In this document: one piece after another, positions 35,896 through 44,496 of the stretch | Numbering within the stretch: position 1 is the first letter of the stretch | How the letters are laid out: each line of letters starts with the position of its first letter | Source of the DNA: an uncultured Muribaculaceae bacterium | GTDB lineage: Bacteria > Bacteroidota > Bacteroidia > Bacteroidales > Muribaculaceae | Direction: 5' to 3' | Assembly (NCBI GenBank): GCA_910585275.1 | Contig: CAJUCW010000001.1 | Span: 186,001-250,000, forward strand | DNA length: 64,000 nucleotides | Notes under the pieces: generated by a model | Databases searched by the model: none | Told to the model about the DNA's origin: nothing | What the model saw: only the letters and a program-made list of their open reading frames with translations | Position numbers and translations under genes: made by a program

Positions 35896-36563
35896 TAAGC
35901 TTTTAGCGCTTCTATGAAGCGAGAGTATTCATCCGGAGTCACATCGTGCTTGTCAGGCACCTTCGACTTCGGATGACTTTTTTTATAATCCTCCCTTATC
36001 TTCTCATGCGTCACTATGCGGTCAATCGGAATGTTATATTTCTCCATTATCGGCAATACGTATTCTATAGCACTGTTTATCTGGTCGTCGGTCAACGGTT
36101 CTTCAAGAGTGTTGCCCTGGAATTCTATCCCTACCGTAGTGGCGTTGGCGCCATCCTTGCCGTTGAACCGCGAAAAACCGGCATGCCACGTCACTTCTTC
36201 CGGATTGGCCATAACATAGCGGGTGCCGTCTTTGTCGATTAGCACATGGCAGCTCACTCCTTTCGCCGGACTCGTAAGTATCCTTATCGACTTCTCTATC
36301 GAATCTTCCGCCGTATGATGGAGCACAATGCCCTCCACGCTGTTCACACCCTCCCCTTTGTTGGGCGTAGGGCAGTCAACCACACGGTATGGAGCCTTCG
36401 ATTCCTCAATCACCTCCTCTATAGTCTCCTCGTGGACGTTTCTATTGCAGCTACCTCCACAACCCGTAAGGAAAGAAAGCATCGTCCCCGCTACCGCCAC
36501 GACAGTCACTACGGCAAAAAACAACACACGTTTAGGAATATCCCCATATTCTTTCTCTTTCAT
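35850..36563 (-). CDS. N-acetylmuramoyl-L-alanine amidase-like lipoprotein
   Basis: 237 residues starting MKEKEYGDIPKRVLFF, with a hydrophobic segment (about 12-33) ending in a lipobox-like LTGC (Cys 35), so the protein is probably anchored in the envelope. The Amidase_2/PGRP domain shows zinc-ligand-type motifs IVLHHTAEDS (about 78), VTWHAGFSRFNG (about 120) and IVTHEKIRE (about 180), with DKHDVTP near the end. It would cut the amide bond between MurNAc and the peptide in peptidoglycan. The longer frame to 36629 was rejected. Its last 15 codons overlap guaA on the other strand. Confidence 0.88.
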   Translation of the reverse strand: MKEKEYGDIPKRVLFFAVVTVVAVAGTMLSFLTGCGGSCNRNVHEETIEEVIEESKAPYRVVDCPTPNKGEGVNSVEGIVLHHTAEDSIEKSIRILTSPAKGVSCHVLIDKDGTRYVMANPEEVTWHAGFSRFNGKDGANATTVGIEFQGNTLEEPLTDDQINSAIEYVLPIMEKYNIPIDRIVTHEKIREDYKKSHPKSKVPDKHDVTPDEYSRFIEALKAYYSHSIVAGGLEEMS

Positions 36564-36684
36564 ATCATTCCCATTAAAAAAGCATACACATATAAAACAA
36601 TCCGCCACGCCGTCGCGTTCAGGTTTCACTACGCTTCTCCACCATGTTTGTGCGGTAAGTAGAGCGACAAGCCTTCACCGTTTT

Positions 36685-36754
36685 TCAGTTGTCAGTTCTC
36701 AGTTGTCAGTTCTCAGTTCTCAGTTGTCAGTTTTCAGTTCTCAGTTCTCAGTTG
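36685..36754. repeat. Heptanucleotide tandem repeat, ten units of TCAGTTN
   Basis: Ten consecutive 7-bp units TCAGTT followed by G, C or T, without interruption. The array lies between the divergent amidase and porin genes, about 120 bp beyond the amidase start. Such arrays can change length by slipped-strand replication. An effect on the nearby promoters is possible but not shown. Confidence 0.85.
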
Positions 36755-36765
36755 TCGGACCAGTC

Positions 36766-36815
36766 GGACAACGGACAACGGAAAAACGGAAAACGGAAAA
36801 CGGAAAACGGAAAAC
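36766..36815. repeat. Second heptanucleotide array, GGACAAC/GGAAAAC units
   Basis: Seven units: two of GGACAAC, one eight-base GGAAAAAC, then four of GGAAAAC. The array follows the TCAGTTN array after 11 bp and ends 62 bp before the TAAATTTG element of the porin gene. The eight-base unit breaks the period. Confidence 0.8.
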
Positions 36816-36877
36816 CATTTCCCCTCTCGGTTGCCATTTTTTATCCTTTTGATGATAGATTTTACAAAACTTAACAT

Positions 36878-36885
36878 TAAATTTG
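36878..36885 (+). promoter_or_regulatory. -7 element of the porin gene
   Basis: TAAATTTG matches TAnnTTTG. An upstream TTTG (36848-36851) is 26 bp away, longer than the usual spacing of about 19-21 bp, so the -33 box is uncertain. The leader to the porin ATG is about 42 nt. Confidence 0.5.
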
Positions 36886-36932
36886 CATCCAAATTCCAAT
36901 ACTTGAATTTTAACACCTTTCAATCTATCGAC

Positions 36933-37997
36933 ATGAAACTTCCACTGTCAATATCTGTTATGATAGCCTCGCTTGCGGCGATGCCATCATTGGCGGCAGC
37001 TGAAGAAGCTCCCGCGCCTCGTCCCCAAGACAATTCCGCCCCGTTGAAATCAGAAATACTGCGTCTCGATGTAGAAGCGCGGTTAGACTATCAATACGTC
37101 ACCCGCGACGGCGACACCGACGATGCCGCTTCCGGCTTTGAGGGGAAATATCTCGTTATGCGTCTCGACGGCGTGATTACGCCGGGTCTAACCTATTCCT
37201 GGCGCCAACGTTTCAACAAAAACACCTCCTTCTTCGAAGCAACCGACTGGGTATATCTGAACTATGCCACAGGCCGTTGGAATTTCCAGGCCGGCAAAGA
37301 GGTTGTGGCGATAGGCGGATATGAATATGACCGTGCTCCTATCGACCTCTACGGATGCTCCGTATTCTGGAACAATATACCCTGCTACGCTTTCGGCGTT
37401 TCTGCCGGCTACGGCATAACCGGCAACGACCGCCTCACGTTCCAGGTCACGGAGAGTCCGTTTGCCTATTCCGGCAACCGCAACATGTATGGCTACAACC
37501 TGATGTGGAACGGCTCCCACGGTTTCTTCGACGCAATATATTCTGCCAACCTCATGGAGTATGCCAAAGGACGCTACATCAGCTATCTCGCCCTGGGCAA
37601 TAAATTTTCTTTCGACAAAGTGTGGCTGGAACTCGATTTCATGAACCGTGCTGCTTCCCATCAGACGTTCCTCTTCAAAGACTGTTCAGTGATGGCCGAA
37701 CTTTCATATTCGCCCGACTCCCGTTGGAGGGTTTACGGCAAATATACTTATGACGTCAACAAAACCGGCACCGGAGCCGACCTCGTGGTGGCCGACGGCA
37801 CCGAACTCAATATGGCCGGAGCCGGATTCGAATTCTATCCGCTGATGAAGAAACGCCACCGTCTGCGCCTTCATGCCGGATTATACTATTCTTGGGGCAA
37901 AAACGGCAACCCCGACAACCTCATGCAGAGCAAGACGATGTATGCAACCGCCGGACTGACCTGGGATATGAACCTTCTCAACATTAACCGTAAATAA
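36933..37997 (+). CDS. Outer-membrane porin-like beta-barrel protein
   Basis: 354 residues with a signal peptide (MKLPLSISVMIASLAAMPSL, cleaved after about AAA). Alternating aromatic beta-strands run throughout (for example LDVEARLDYQYVTRDGD and RWNFQAGKEVVAIGG), as in phosphate-selective porin O/P-like barrels. The chosen ATG gives a clean signal peptide; a longer frame back to 36831 runs through the promoter. It is followed after 5 bp by a Gate-domain inner-membrane protein, so the pair may move the same solute across both membranes. The substrate is not evident. Confidence 0.8.
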   Translation: MKLPLSISVMIASLAAMPSLAAAEEAPAPRPQDNSAPLKSEILRLDVEARLDYQYVTRDGDTDDAASGFEGKYLVMRLDGVITPGLTYSWRQRFNKNTSFFEATDWVYLNYATGRWNFQAGKEVVAIGGYEYDRAPIDLYGCSVFWNNIPCYAFGVSAGYGITGNDRLTFQVTESPFAYSGNRNMYGYNLMWNGSHGFFDAIYSANLMEYAKGRYISYLALGNKFSFDKVWLELDFMNRAASHQTFLFKDCSVMAELSYSPDSRWRVYGKYTYDVNKTGTGADLVVADGTELNMAGAGFEFYPLMKKRHRLRLHAGLYYSWGKNGNPDNLMQSKTMYATAGLTWDMNLLNINRK

Positions 37998-38002
37998 ATA
38001 TC

Positions 38003-39190
38003 ATGGAAGCCAATGAAAAAGAAGCCGCCCTCGGGATGGCTGCACCGACCGACAAAAAGAAGAAGTCTGTGCTCGCAAAATATGAAGGCGTGATTTGCCT
38101 CGCCGTGGTCTTCGGACTTTTCTACTATCTGGGGCAATCGATGGGAATGGCCAACATGCTCAATACGCTTATGCACACGGCCCACGACCTTCTGCTCAAC
38201 ACCGTGTTCTATCTTATGGGCATCTGTGTGCTCACAGGCGCATTGGGCAGGATTTTCGTAGAGTTTGGCGTAGTCAAAATGCTGGAGAAGATGCTCCGAC
38301 CGCTTATGCGTCCGCTTTTCCACCTCCCTGGAGTGGCGTCGCTCGGTGCCGTGATGACATTCCTCAGCGACAACCCCGCAATTATCTCCCTGGCTTCCGA
38401 CAAGAGGTTCAGCTCATATTTCAAGAAATTCCAGTTCATCTCGCTCACCAACTTCGGCACAGCGTTCGGAATGGGCCTTCTCGTCATGGTCTTCATGGTG
38501 GGCCAAGGTTTCTTCTGGCAACCGCTCGTAGGCTTCTTCGGAGCGTTCTGCGGATGCGTGGTATCGACGAGACTCATGCAATATTTCGTAATCAAAAACT
38601 TCCCGAACTATGCTGTTGAGGATGTGGTGGCCGACCATTCCGAAATAGAAAAAGAGGAGGCGAAGGTGGAGAAATCCGGATTCATACGCGTGCTCAATTC
38701 GCTGCTCGACGGTGGACGCACGGGCGTTGACGTCGGCCTCGCCATAATCCCAGGCGTGCTCATCATCTCCACGCTCGTGATGATACTCACATTCGGCCCC
38801 GACTCAGACGGCAACTATACCGGCGCGGCATACGAAGGCGTGGCTCTCCTCCCCTATCTCGCCGACAAAGTCAACTTCATCTTCGACTGGCTCTTCGGCT
38901 TTGCCGACCCCCATCTCATAGCCTTTCCAATCACAGCCCTCGGGGCCGTAGGCGCAGCCCTCGGACTTGTGCCCAACTTCATAGCCCAGGGATGGGTTGA
39001 CGGCAACGCCATTGCTGTCTTCACCGCCATCGGAATGTGCTGGAGCGGCTATCTGAGCACCCACACGGCCATGCTCGACTCCCTCGGCTACCGCGAACTG
39101 ACCCCCAAGGCCATCCTCGCCCACACCGTCGGCGGCATCGTCGCCGCCATCGTCGCCCACCTCCTCTACATGACAGTAATGCTCTTCTGA
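38003..39190 (+). CDS. Gate-domain (nucleoside-recognition-like) inner-membrane protein
   Basis: 395 residues, with a lysine-rich cytoplasmic N-terminus and about eight hydrophobic helices. It resembles the Gate/nucleoside-recognition family (the type related to SpmA/YjiH and CD0519/CD1768-like proteins), with GALGRIFVEFGVVKMLEKML (about 73) and FLSDNPAIISLASDKRF (about 120). The function of this family is poorly known; transport is likely. It is coupled to the porin gene before it. A tandem 24-bp repeat and a long hairpin follow its stop. Confidence 0.75.
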   Translation: MEANEKEAALGMAAPTDKKKKSVLAKYEGVICLAVVFGLFYYLGQSMGMANMLNTLMHTAHDLLLNTVFYLMGICVLTGALGRIFVEFGVVKMLEKMLRPLMRPLFHLPGVASLGAVMTFLSDNPAIISLASDKRFSSYFKKFQFISLTNFGTAFGMGLLVMVFMVGQGFFWQPLVGFFGAFCGCVVSTRLMQYFVIKNFPNYAVEDVVADHSEIEKEEAKVEKSGFIRVLNSLLDGGRTGVDVGLAIIPGVLIISTLVMILTFGPDSDGNYTGAAYEGVALLPYLADKVNFIFDWLFGFADPHLIAFPITALGAVGAALGLVPNFIAQGWVDGNAIAVFTAIGMCWSGYLSTHTAMLDSLGYRELTPKAILAHTVGGIVAAIVAHLLYMTVMLF

Positions 39191-39206
39191 ACAACCAGAA
39201 CAACCT

Positions 39207-39278
39207 AACTGCCTCCAACCAGAACTACGTAACTGCATCCAACCAGAACTACGTAACTGCATCCAACCAGAACAACCA
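39207..39278. repeat. Three tandem 24-bp repeats
   Basis: Three contiguous copies of a 24-bp unit at 39207-39230, 39231-39254 and 39255-39278. Copies 1 and 2 differ at one base; copy 3 diverges at its end, where it runs into the hairpin. The core CCAACCAGAAC is shared with the hairpin arms, so the repeats probably arose from the hairpin element. There are no spacers, so this is not a CRISPR array. Confidence 0.85.
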
Positions 39279-39332
39279 AGGACAACCAGATTTTTTTATT
39301 ATTTCTGGTTGTCCTTGGTTGTTCTGGTTGGA
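39262..39332. terminator. Long perfect hairpin (29-bp stem), bidirectional terminator-like element, copy 1
   Basis: Arms 39262-39290 and 39304-39332 are perfectly complementary over 29 bp, with a 13-base AT-only loop (39291-39303). The element lies between the convergent Gate-domain gene and the GlsB-type gene. Nearly the same arms and an equally long loop occur at 45431-45499. The position between convergent genes suits a bidirectional terminator; the length and repetition suggest a mobile or amplified intergenic element. Confidence 0.8.
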
Positions 39333-39376
39333 GTTTACCATATTTTAAAATTTCTTTAAAATACCGACGCGAATAT

Positions 39377-39625
39377 CTAATGCGACGAGCGGTTGATGAT
39401 GCCGACAATCCATAGAAGTATCACGGCTCCGACCACCGATGTGATCAAGCTTCCGACCACTCCACCTGCCGAAATGCCAAGCAACCCGAAAACCCATCCT
39501 CCGACGAGCCCTCCTATGATTCCGACCACAAGGTTCACAACAAGTCCAAAACCTCCGCCACGCATAAGTTTACCGGCTACAAATCCGGCCACCAGTCCAA
39601 TCAATATGTACCATATGAAACTCAT
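39377..39625 (-). CDS. GlsB/YeaQ/YmgE-family small stress-response membrane protein
   Basis: 82 residues with three hydrophobic, glycine-rich helices: FIWYILIGLVAGFVAGKLMRGGG, VVNLVVGIIGGLVGGWVFGLLG and LITSVVGAVILLWIVGIINR. This is the transglycosylase-associated protein family, small inner-membrane proteins linked to stress responses and of unknown biochemical role. It has no operon partner; gltB starts 128 bp upstream on the same strand at its 3' end. Confidence 0.9.
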   Translation of the reverse strand: MSFIWYILIGLVAGFVAGKLMRGGGFGLVVNLVVGIIGGLVGGWVFGLLGISAGGVVGSLITSVVGAVILLWIVGIINRSSH

Positions 39626-39752
39626 AATAACAATATTTTAAGCAACGGCATCTCCATGCGTCCGGATATCCGCCACTTTGGTGAAACAACACTGTTTCAA
39701 CGATTGCGGATTATTTTTTGTTCAATGTCCAAACCATCGCCAATACCAATTG

Positions 39753-42700
39753 CTACTTGCCGATTATCCGCTTGTATTCCACGGGAGTGACTTTCAGGAA
39801 TCGTGGCAGGTAGGCATCCCAGTCGGCGAGCATACGCGCGGCGAGGGCGCTCTTGGTGTGGCGATGATGCATCTCTATGAGCTCGCGGAGCTCCGCCTTC
39901 TCGTCGTCTTCTTCGAGGAGGGTCAGCTCCACCATGTCCATATTAATGTAGTAATCTACGTTCCCCTTTACATTCCAGATATAGGCGATGCCGCCGCTCA
40001 TGCCTGCTGCGAAGTTGCGCCCTATCTTTCCGAGCACCACCACGCGGCCACCGGTCATATACTCGCATGCATGGTCGCCCACACCTTCCACAACGGCGAG
40101 AGCACCGCTGTTTCTCACGGCGAAACGCTCGCCTACACGTCCGTTGACGAATAGTTCGCCCGATGTGGCTCCATAAAGGAGCGTGTTGCCGGCTATCGTA
40201 TTGTTTTCAGCCTGGAAAGTCGCGTCGCGAGGTGGCACCACCACAATTCGGCCACCCGACAACCCCTTGCCGAGATAGTCATTGGCATCACCTTCAAGAC
40301 GGAGAGTCACACCTTTGCAAAGGAACGCGCCGAAGCTCTGGCCGGCCGAACCATTGAACGAGAGTTTAACGCTCCCCTCAGGCAATCCGGCACCTCCGAA
40401 CCGCTTCGTGATGTAGCCGCTCAACATCGCCCCCACCGAACGGTCGGTGTTGACGATAGGCATGCCGAGGGCTATCGGCTGGCGGGCGTCGATGGCATTG
40501 CCGATGAGCTGGAGGAGTGCGCCGTCTTTCACACCTTGCAGTTTGTGGTCCTGCTCCGCCACGTGGTGCAGCGTCAGCTCGGCAATCTCTCCGGGTATAT
40601 GGAACAGGCGCGAAAAATCGAGTTTTGAAGCCTTCGAATCCGTTTCGGCATCCCTTTTCCTAAGAAGGTCGGCACGCCCCACGATATCATCGAGATGCCT
40701 GTAGCCCATCGCGGCAAGGCGTTCCCTTATACCCTTAGCCATGAAACGGAAATAGCTGACGAGATATTCGTAGCGTCCGATAAACTTCTTGCGAAGTTCC
40801 GGATTCTGGGTGGCTACCCCCTTCGGACAGGTGTTGGTGTGGCATTGGCGGATCATGCAGCATCCGAGCACAACGAGTGCGGCAGTGCCGAAACCATATT
40901 CCTCGGCACCGAGCAAAGCGGTGACAATTACATCGTGGGGACTCTTCATCTGGCCGTCAACCTGAAGACGCACCTTTCCGCGGAGATTGTTCATAACGAG
41001 AGTCTGTTGTATTTCCGCCAGGCCTATTTCGGCAGGTACGCCGGCATGCTTCATCGAGCTTGCCGGACTCGCGCCCGTGCCGCCGTCGCATCCGCTGATC
41101 AGAATCTTGTCGGCCTTCGCCTTAGCCACGCCGGCGGCTATGGTGCCCACGCCGCTTTCCGCTACAAGCTTAACGCTTATCAGCGCTTCGGGATTGATGT
41201 TCTTGAGGTCGAAAATCAACTGCGCGAGGTCTTCTATGGAATATATGTCATGATGGGGCGGCGGCGAGATGAGAGTGATTCCGGGCAACGAGCGGCGCGT
41301 GCGCGCAATCACCTCGTCAACCTTGAAGCCGGGCAACTGTCCCCCTTCGCCCGGCTTCGCACCCTGCGCCACCTTTATCTGAATCTCGTCGGCATTGACA
41401 AGATACTCGGCATCCACGCCGAAACGTCCCGACGCCACCTGCTTCACGCTGCTGCGGGCCCAGGTGCCGTCTTCGCGCACCTTGTTGCGACCCGGGTCTT
41501 CGCCACCTTCGCCGGTGTTGCTCATGCCCCCTATCTTGTTCATGGCGATGGCAAGGGCTTCGTGTGCCTCCTTGCTGATGGCACCGAACGACATAGCCTC
41601 GGTACAGAACCGCTTCATAAGGACCTCCTCGCTCTCCACCTCTTCCAACGGGATAGGCTCGCGGTCGCTCTCCACGGTCATAAGGTCGCGAAGGAATATC
41701 GGTTCGGGCTTCTCTTCCACGAGCCTTACGAATTCCTTGAATTTCTCTTCGTCGCCTTTCGCGGTGGCTTCCTGAAGTGCGCGCACCACCGGCGGATTCC
41801 AGGCGTGAAGTTCACCGTTTTTACGGAAACCATAGTTGCCGAAGTCTTCGAGCGAGTCACCCCCCTCTGAGAAGGCACGCCCGTGGTTGCGAAGCACGTC
41901 AGCAGCCACATCCTCGATGCCAATTCCCTCAACAGGCGACACTCCGCCGCCCATATATCCGGCAAGCAGACGCGAACTTACGCCGAGCGCCTCGAAAAGG
42001 GCGCATCCGCGATAACTGCGTATGGTGCTGATGCCCATCTTCGACATTATCTTGAGCATTCCTTTGTTGACAGCCTTTATATAATGGTTCTCAGCGCCTT
42101 CATAGTCGAGCTGAAGTTCCTTCTTACCGACAAGGTCTTTGAGAATGGCAAACGCCATGTAAGGGTTGACGGCACTCGCGCCGTAGCCCATGAGCAAGGC
42201 CACATGCATCACTTCGCTCACCTCGCCGCTCTCAACTATTATGGCAATCTGAGAGCGTTTGCGGCGTGCCACGAGGTGCTGGTGGATAGCCGACAGGGCA
42301 AGCAGGGATGGAATCGGGGCATGGCGGGCGTTGACGTTGCGGTCTGAAATCACCATATAGTTGTAGCCGTCATCTACGGCATCTTCCGCCGACTGGCAGA
42401 GATGGTGGATGGCACCTTCCAGGGCTTCCACTCCACCCTCCGCTTCGAAAAGCATTGGGAGGGTGATAGTCTTAAACCCTTTGTACTGCAGATGGCGCAG
42501 CTTGTCGAGGTCGCTGTCGGAAACGATGGGCGACTCCATGCGCACCACATTGCAGAGTTCCGCCGACGGATGGAGTATATTTTTACGCACCGCCCCCACG
42601 TAGCTTGTGAGCGACATCACCAGTTCCTCCCTGATCGGGTCGATGGGCGGATTGGTGACCTGTGCGAACTGCTGTCTGAAATAATTGAAAAACCTCTGTG

Positions 42701-44225
42701 GCATCTTCGCCAGCACCGCCGGGGGCGCGTCGTTGCCCATCGAGGCGAGCGGTTCGCCCGATGTGAAGGCCATAGGCTTTATAATTTTGTCGATGTCTTC
42801 CTTGTTATATCCGAACGCCGTGAGCAGACGCGGCATGTCGGGCACTTCGTGGCTCACCTTACGCCCGCTCTTTATGTCGCTGAGAACGATTCGGTTCTGG
42901 TCGATCCATTCGCTATAAGGATGCTCGGTGGCGAGTTCGCGCTTTATGTCGCGGTCAACGATTATCTTCCCTTCTTCCGTATCCACCATAAGTATTTTTC
43001 CGGGCTTCAGGCGTGCCTTATGCTCTATGTCGGCGGGATCAACGTCGAGCACCCCCGTTTCAGAAGCAACCACCATCTCGCCGTTCTTGGTTATGACCAC
43101 GCGGGCCGGACGCAGTCCGTTGCGGTCGAGCATACCGCCGGCGTAGCGTCCGTCGGAAAAGATTATGGCTGCAGGACCATCCCACGGAGCCATGAAGATG
43201 GAATGGTATTCATAGAAAGCAAGCAATTTGCGCGAAAGGGGATTCTGGTCGTTGCAACTCTCGGGCACAAGCATGGCCAGCGCATGGGGAAGGCTCATGC
43301 CTGAACGCACGAAAAATTCCAGTGCGTTGTCGAACGACGCGCTGTCGCTCATTCCCGGCTGAATTACCTGGCCTATGTTTTTCATTTCCCCGAGATTGTC
43401 GGGCTGCACCACGGCTTCGCGCGTTGACATCCAGAAGCGGTTGCCCCGGATAGTGTTGATTTCGCCGTTGTGGCCAATAAGCCGGAAAGGCTGGGCAAGC
43501 CTCCACGTAGGGAAAGTGTTGGTGGAGAAACGCGAATGTACAAGAGCTATCGCACTTGTGAAATATGGGCTTTGCAAGTCTTTGAAATATGCACGCAACT
43601 GCAACGACGAAAGCATACCCTTATATATTAATGTACGCGTGGATAGGCTCACCACGTAGCATGAATCCTTATCCACGATAGCTTCATCGTCGAGCACGGC
43701 ATGTTCTATCCTCTTTCTTATGACATAGAGCAGACCTTCGAGACGTTCGCGGTTGTCGCATCCCACTATAAACAGTTGCCTGATGACCGGTTCGGTGACA
43801 AGAGCGTCGTGACCGAGCACCGACGAATCGACAGGCACATCGCGTGTGTGCATCAGAAAGAGGCCCTGCGCCTTTATCTCGCGGTCAATGATGTCTTCAA
43901 AGCGCTTACGGTCGGCGTCATCTTTCGGCATGAACACCATCCCCACCCCGTAGCGTCCTTTCTCCGGCACGGGGATGCCGTTGAGAAGTATGTATTCATG
44001 TGGAATCTGAACCATTATCCCGGCGCCGTCGCCAGTCTTGTCATCGGCACCTTCCGCACCGCGATGAGCCATGTGTTCGAGCACCGAAAGGCCTTGGTCA
44101 ACAATCGAATGATGTTTGCTGCCATCGATTTTCACCACGAGGCCTACGCCGCATCCGTCATGTTCGTATGAAGGGGAATAAAGCCCCTTTCCGCATAGCA
44201 ATCCTTTTCTTTCTTTAGACATCAT
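39753..44225 (-). CDS. gltB: Glutamate synthase large subunit
   Basis: About 1490 residues, full length. The amidotransferase nucleophile is the Cys in YEHDGCGVGLV (about residue 24 from the MMSKERK start), expected to become N-terminal after propeptide removal. The FMN/synthase domain has GASPASSMKHAGVPAEIG (about 1080) and the 3Fe-4S cysteines GCCMIRQCHTNTCPKGVAT (about 1140). The C-terminal GXGXG beta-helix is also present. It makes two glutamates from glutamine and 2-oxoglutarate. The small subunit gene gltD is not adjacent. A frame extension to 44267 is possible but adds unlikely residues. Confidence 0.96.
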   Translation of the reverse strand: MMSKERKGLLCGKGLYSPSYEHDGCGVGLVVKIDGSKHHSIVDQGLSVLEHMAHRGAEGADDKTGDGAGIMVQIPHEYILLNGIPVPEKGRYGVGMVFMPKDDADRKRFEDIIDREIKAQGLFLMHTRDVPVDSSVLGHDALVTEPVIRQLFIVGCDNRERLEGLLYVIRKRIEHAVLDDEAIVDKDSCYVVSLSTRTLIYKGMLSSLQLRAYFKDLQSPYFTSAIALVHSRFSTNTFPTWRLAQPFRLIGHNGEINTIRGNRFWMSTREAVVQPDNLGEMKNIGQVIQPGMSDSASFDNALEFFVRSGMSLPHALAMLVPESCNDQNPLSRKLLAFYEYHSIFMAPWDGPAAIIFSDGRYAGGMLDRNGLRPARVVITKNGEMVVASETGVLDVDPADIEHKARLKPGKILMVDTEEGKIIVDRDIKRELATEHPYSEWIDQNRIVLSDIKSGRKVSHEVPDMPRLLTAFGYNKEDIDKIIKPMAFTSGEPLASMGNDAPPAVLAKMPQRFFNYFRQQFAQVTNPPIDPIREELVMSLTSYVGAVRKNILHPSAELCNVVRMESPIVSDSDLDKLRHLQYKGFKTITLPMLFEAEGGVEALEGAIHHLCQSAEDAVDDGYNYMVISDRNVNARHAPIPSLLALSAIHQHLVARRKRSQIAIIVESGEVSEVMHVALLMGYGASAVNPYMAFAILKDLVGKKELQLDYEGAENHYIKAVNKGMLKIMSKMGISTIRSYRGCALFEALGVSSRLLAGYMGGGVSPVEGIGIEDVAADVLRNHGRAFSEGGDSLEDFGNYGFRKNGELHAWNPPVVRALQEATAKGDEEKFKEFVRLVEEKPEPIFLRDLMTVESDREPIPLEEVESEEVLMKRFCTEAMSFGAISKEAHEALAIAMNKIGGMSNTGEGGEDPGRNKVREDGTWARSSVKQVASGRFGVDAEYLVNADEIQIKVAQGAKPGEGGQLPGFKVDEVIARTRRSLPGITLISPPPHHDIYSIEDLAQLIFDLKNINPEALISVKLVAESGVGTIAAGVAKAKADKILISGCDGGTGASPASSMKHAGVPAEIGLAEIQQTLVMNNLRGKVRLQVDGQMKSPHDVIVTALLGAEEYGFGTAALVVLGCCMIRQCHTNTCPKGVATQNPELRKKFIGRYEYLVSYFRFMAKGIRERLAAMGYRHLDDIVGRADLLRKRDAETDSKASKLDFSRLFHIPGEIAELTLHHVAEQDHKLQGVKDGALLQLIGNAIDARQPIALGMPIVNTDRSVGAMLSGYITKRFGGAGLPEGSVKLSFNGSAGQSFGAFLCKGVTLRLEGDANDYLGKGLSGGRIVVVPPRDATFQAENNTIAGNTLLYGATSGELFVNGRVGERFAVRNSGALAVVEGVGDHACEYMTGGRVVVLGKIGRNFAAGMSGGIAYIWNVKGNVDYYINMDMVELTLLEEDDEKAELRELIEMHHRHTKSALAARMLADWDAYLPRFLKVTPVEYKRIIGK

Positions 44226-44307
44226 ATCATTTACTGTAGAAACCATTTCCCGCGCCTGCGCAAACACCGGAAATAATAAAAATTTCGACTATTTTATATT
44301 TTCGTGA

Positions 44308-44338
44308 CAAAGTTACACAATTTATATAATATTGCAAA
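44308..44338 (-). promoter_or_regulatory. Promoter of gltB
   Basis: On the minus strand TTTG (44335-44338) is followed after exactly 19 bp by TAACTTTG (44308-44315). This is a full match to the Bacteroidota TTTG/TAnnTTTG promoter pattern. The leader to the MMSKERK start is about 80 nt. Confidence 0.7.
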
Positions 44339-44443
44339 CAATTTTCAAATATATTTACATTTTACACAACGAAAAGTTAACATCCATCCCAAAGCTATAG
44401 AATTGAAACAGAAGCTTACTTTAGGTCAACTGAGGTGAATATG

Positions 44444-44474
44444 TTGTGCAATTGGCTGCAATACGCTAACTTTG
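44444..44474 (+). promoter_or_regulatory. Promoter of the EamA transporter gene
   Basis: TTG (44444-44446) is followed after 20 bp by TAACTTTG (44467-44474), matching the Bacteroidota pattern. The ATG is 22 bp downstream of the -7 element, so the leader is short. Confidence 0.6.
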
Positions 44475-44496
44475 CACCCGTTTAAACATCGATTTT

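Noticed and set aside
36685..36815. Possible CRISPR or integron-like repeats
   Set aside because: Simple 7-bp tandem units without spacers or an associated recombinase.
39207..39278. Possible CRISPR array
   Set aside because: The 24-bp units are contiguous without spacers and no cas genes are near.
40695..41870. Open frame opposite gltB (391 codons)
   Set aside because: Antisense to conserved gltB domains; no signal or motif.
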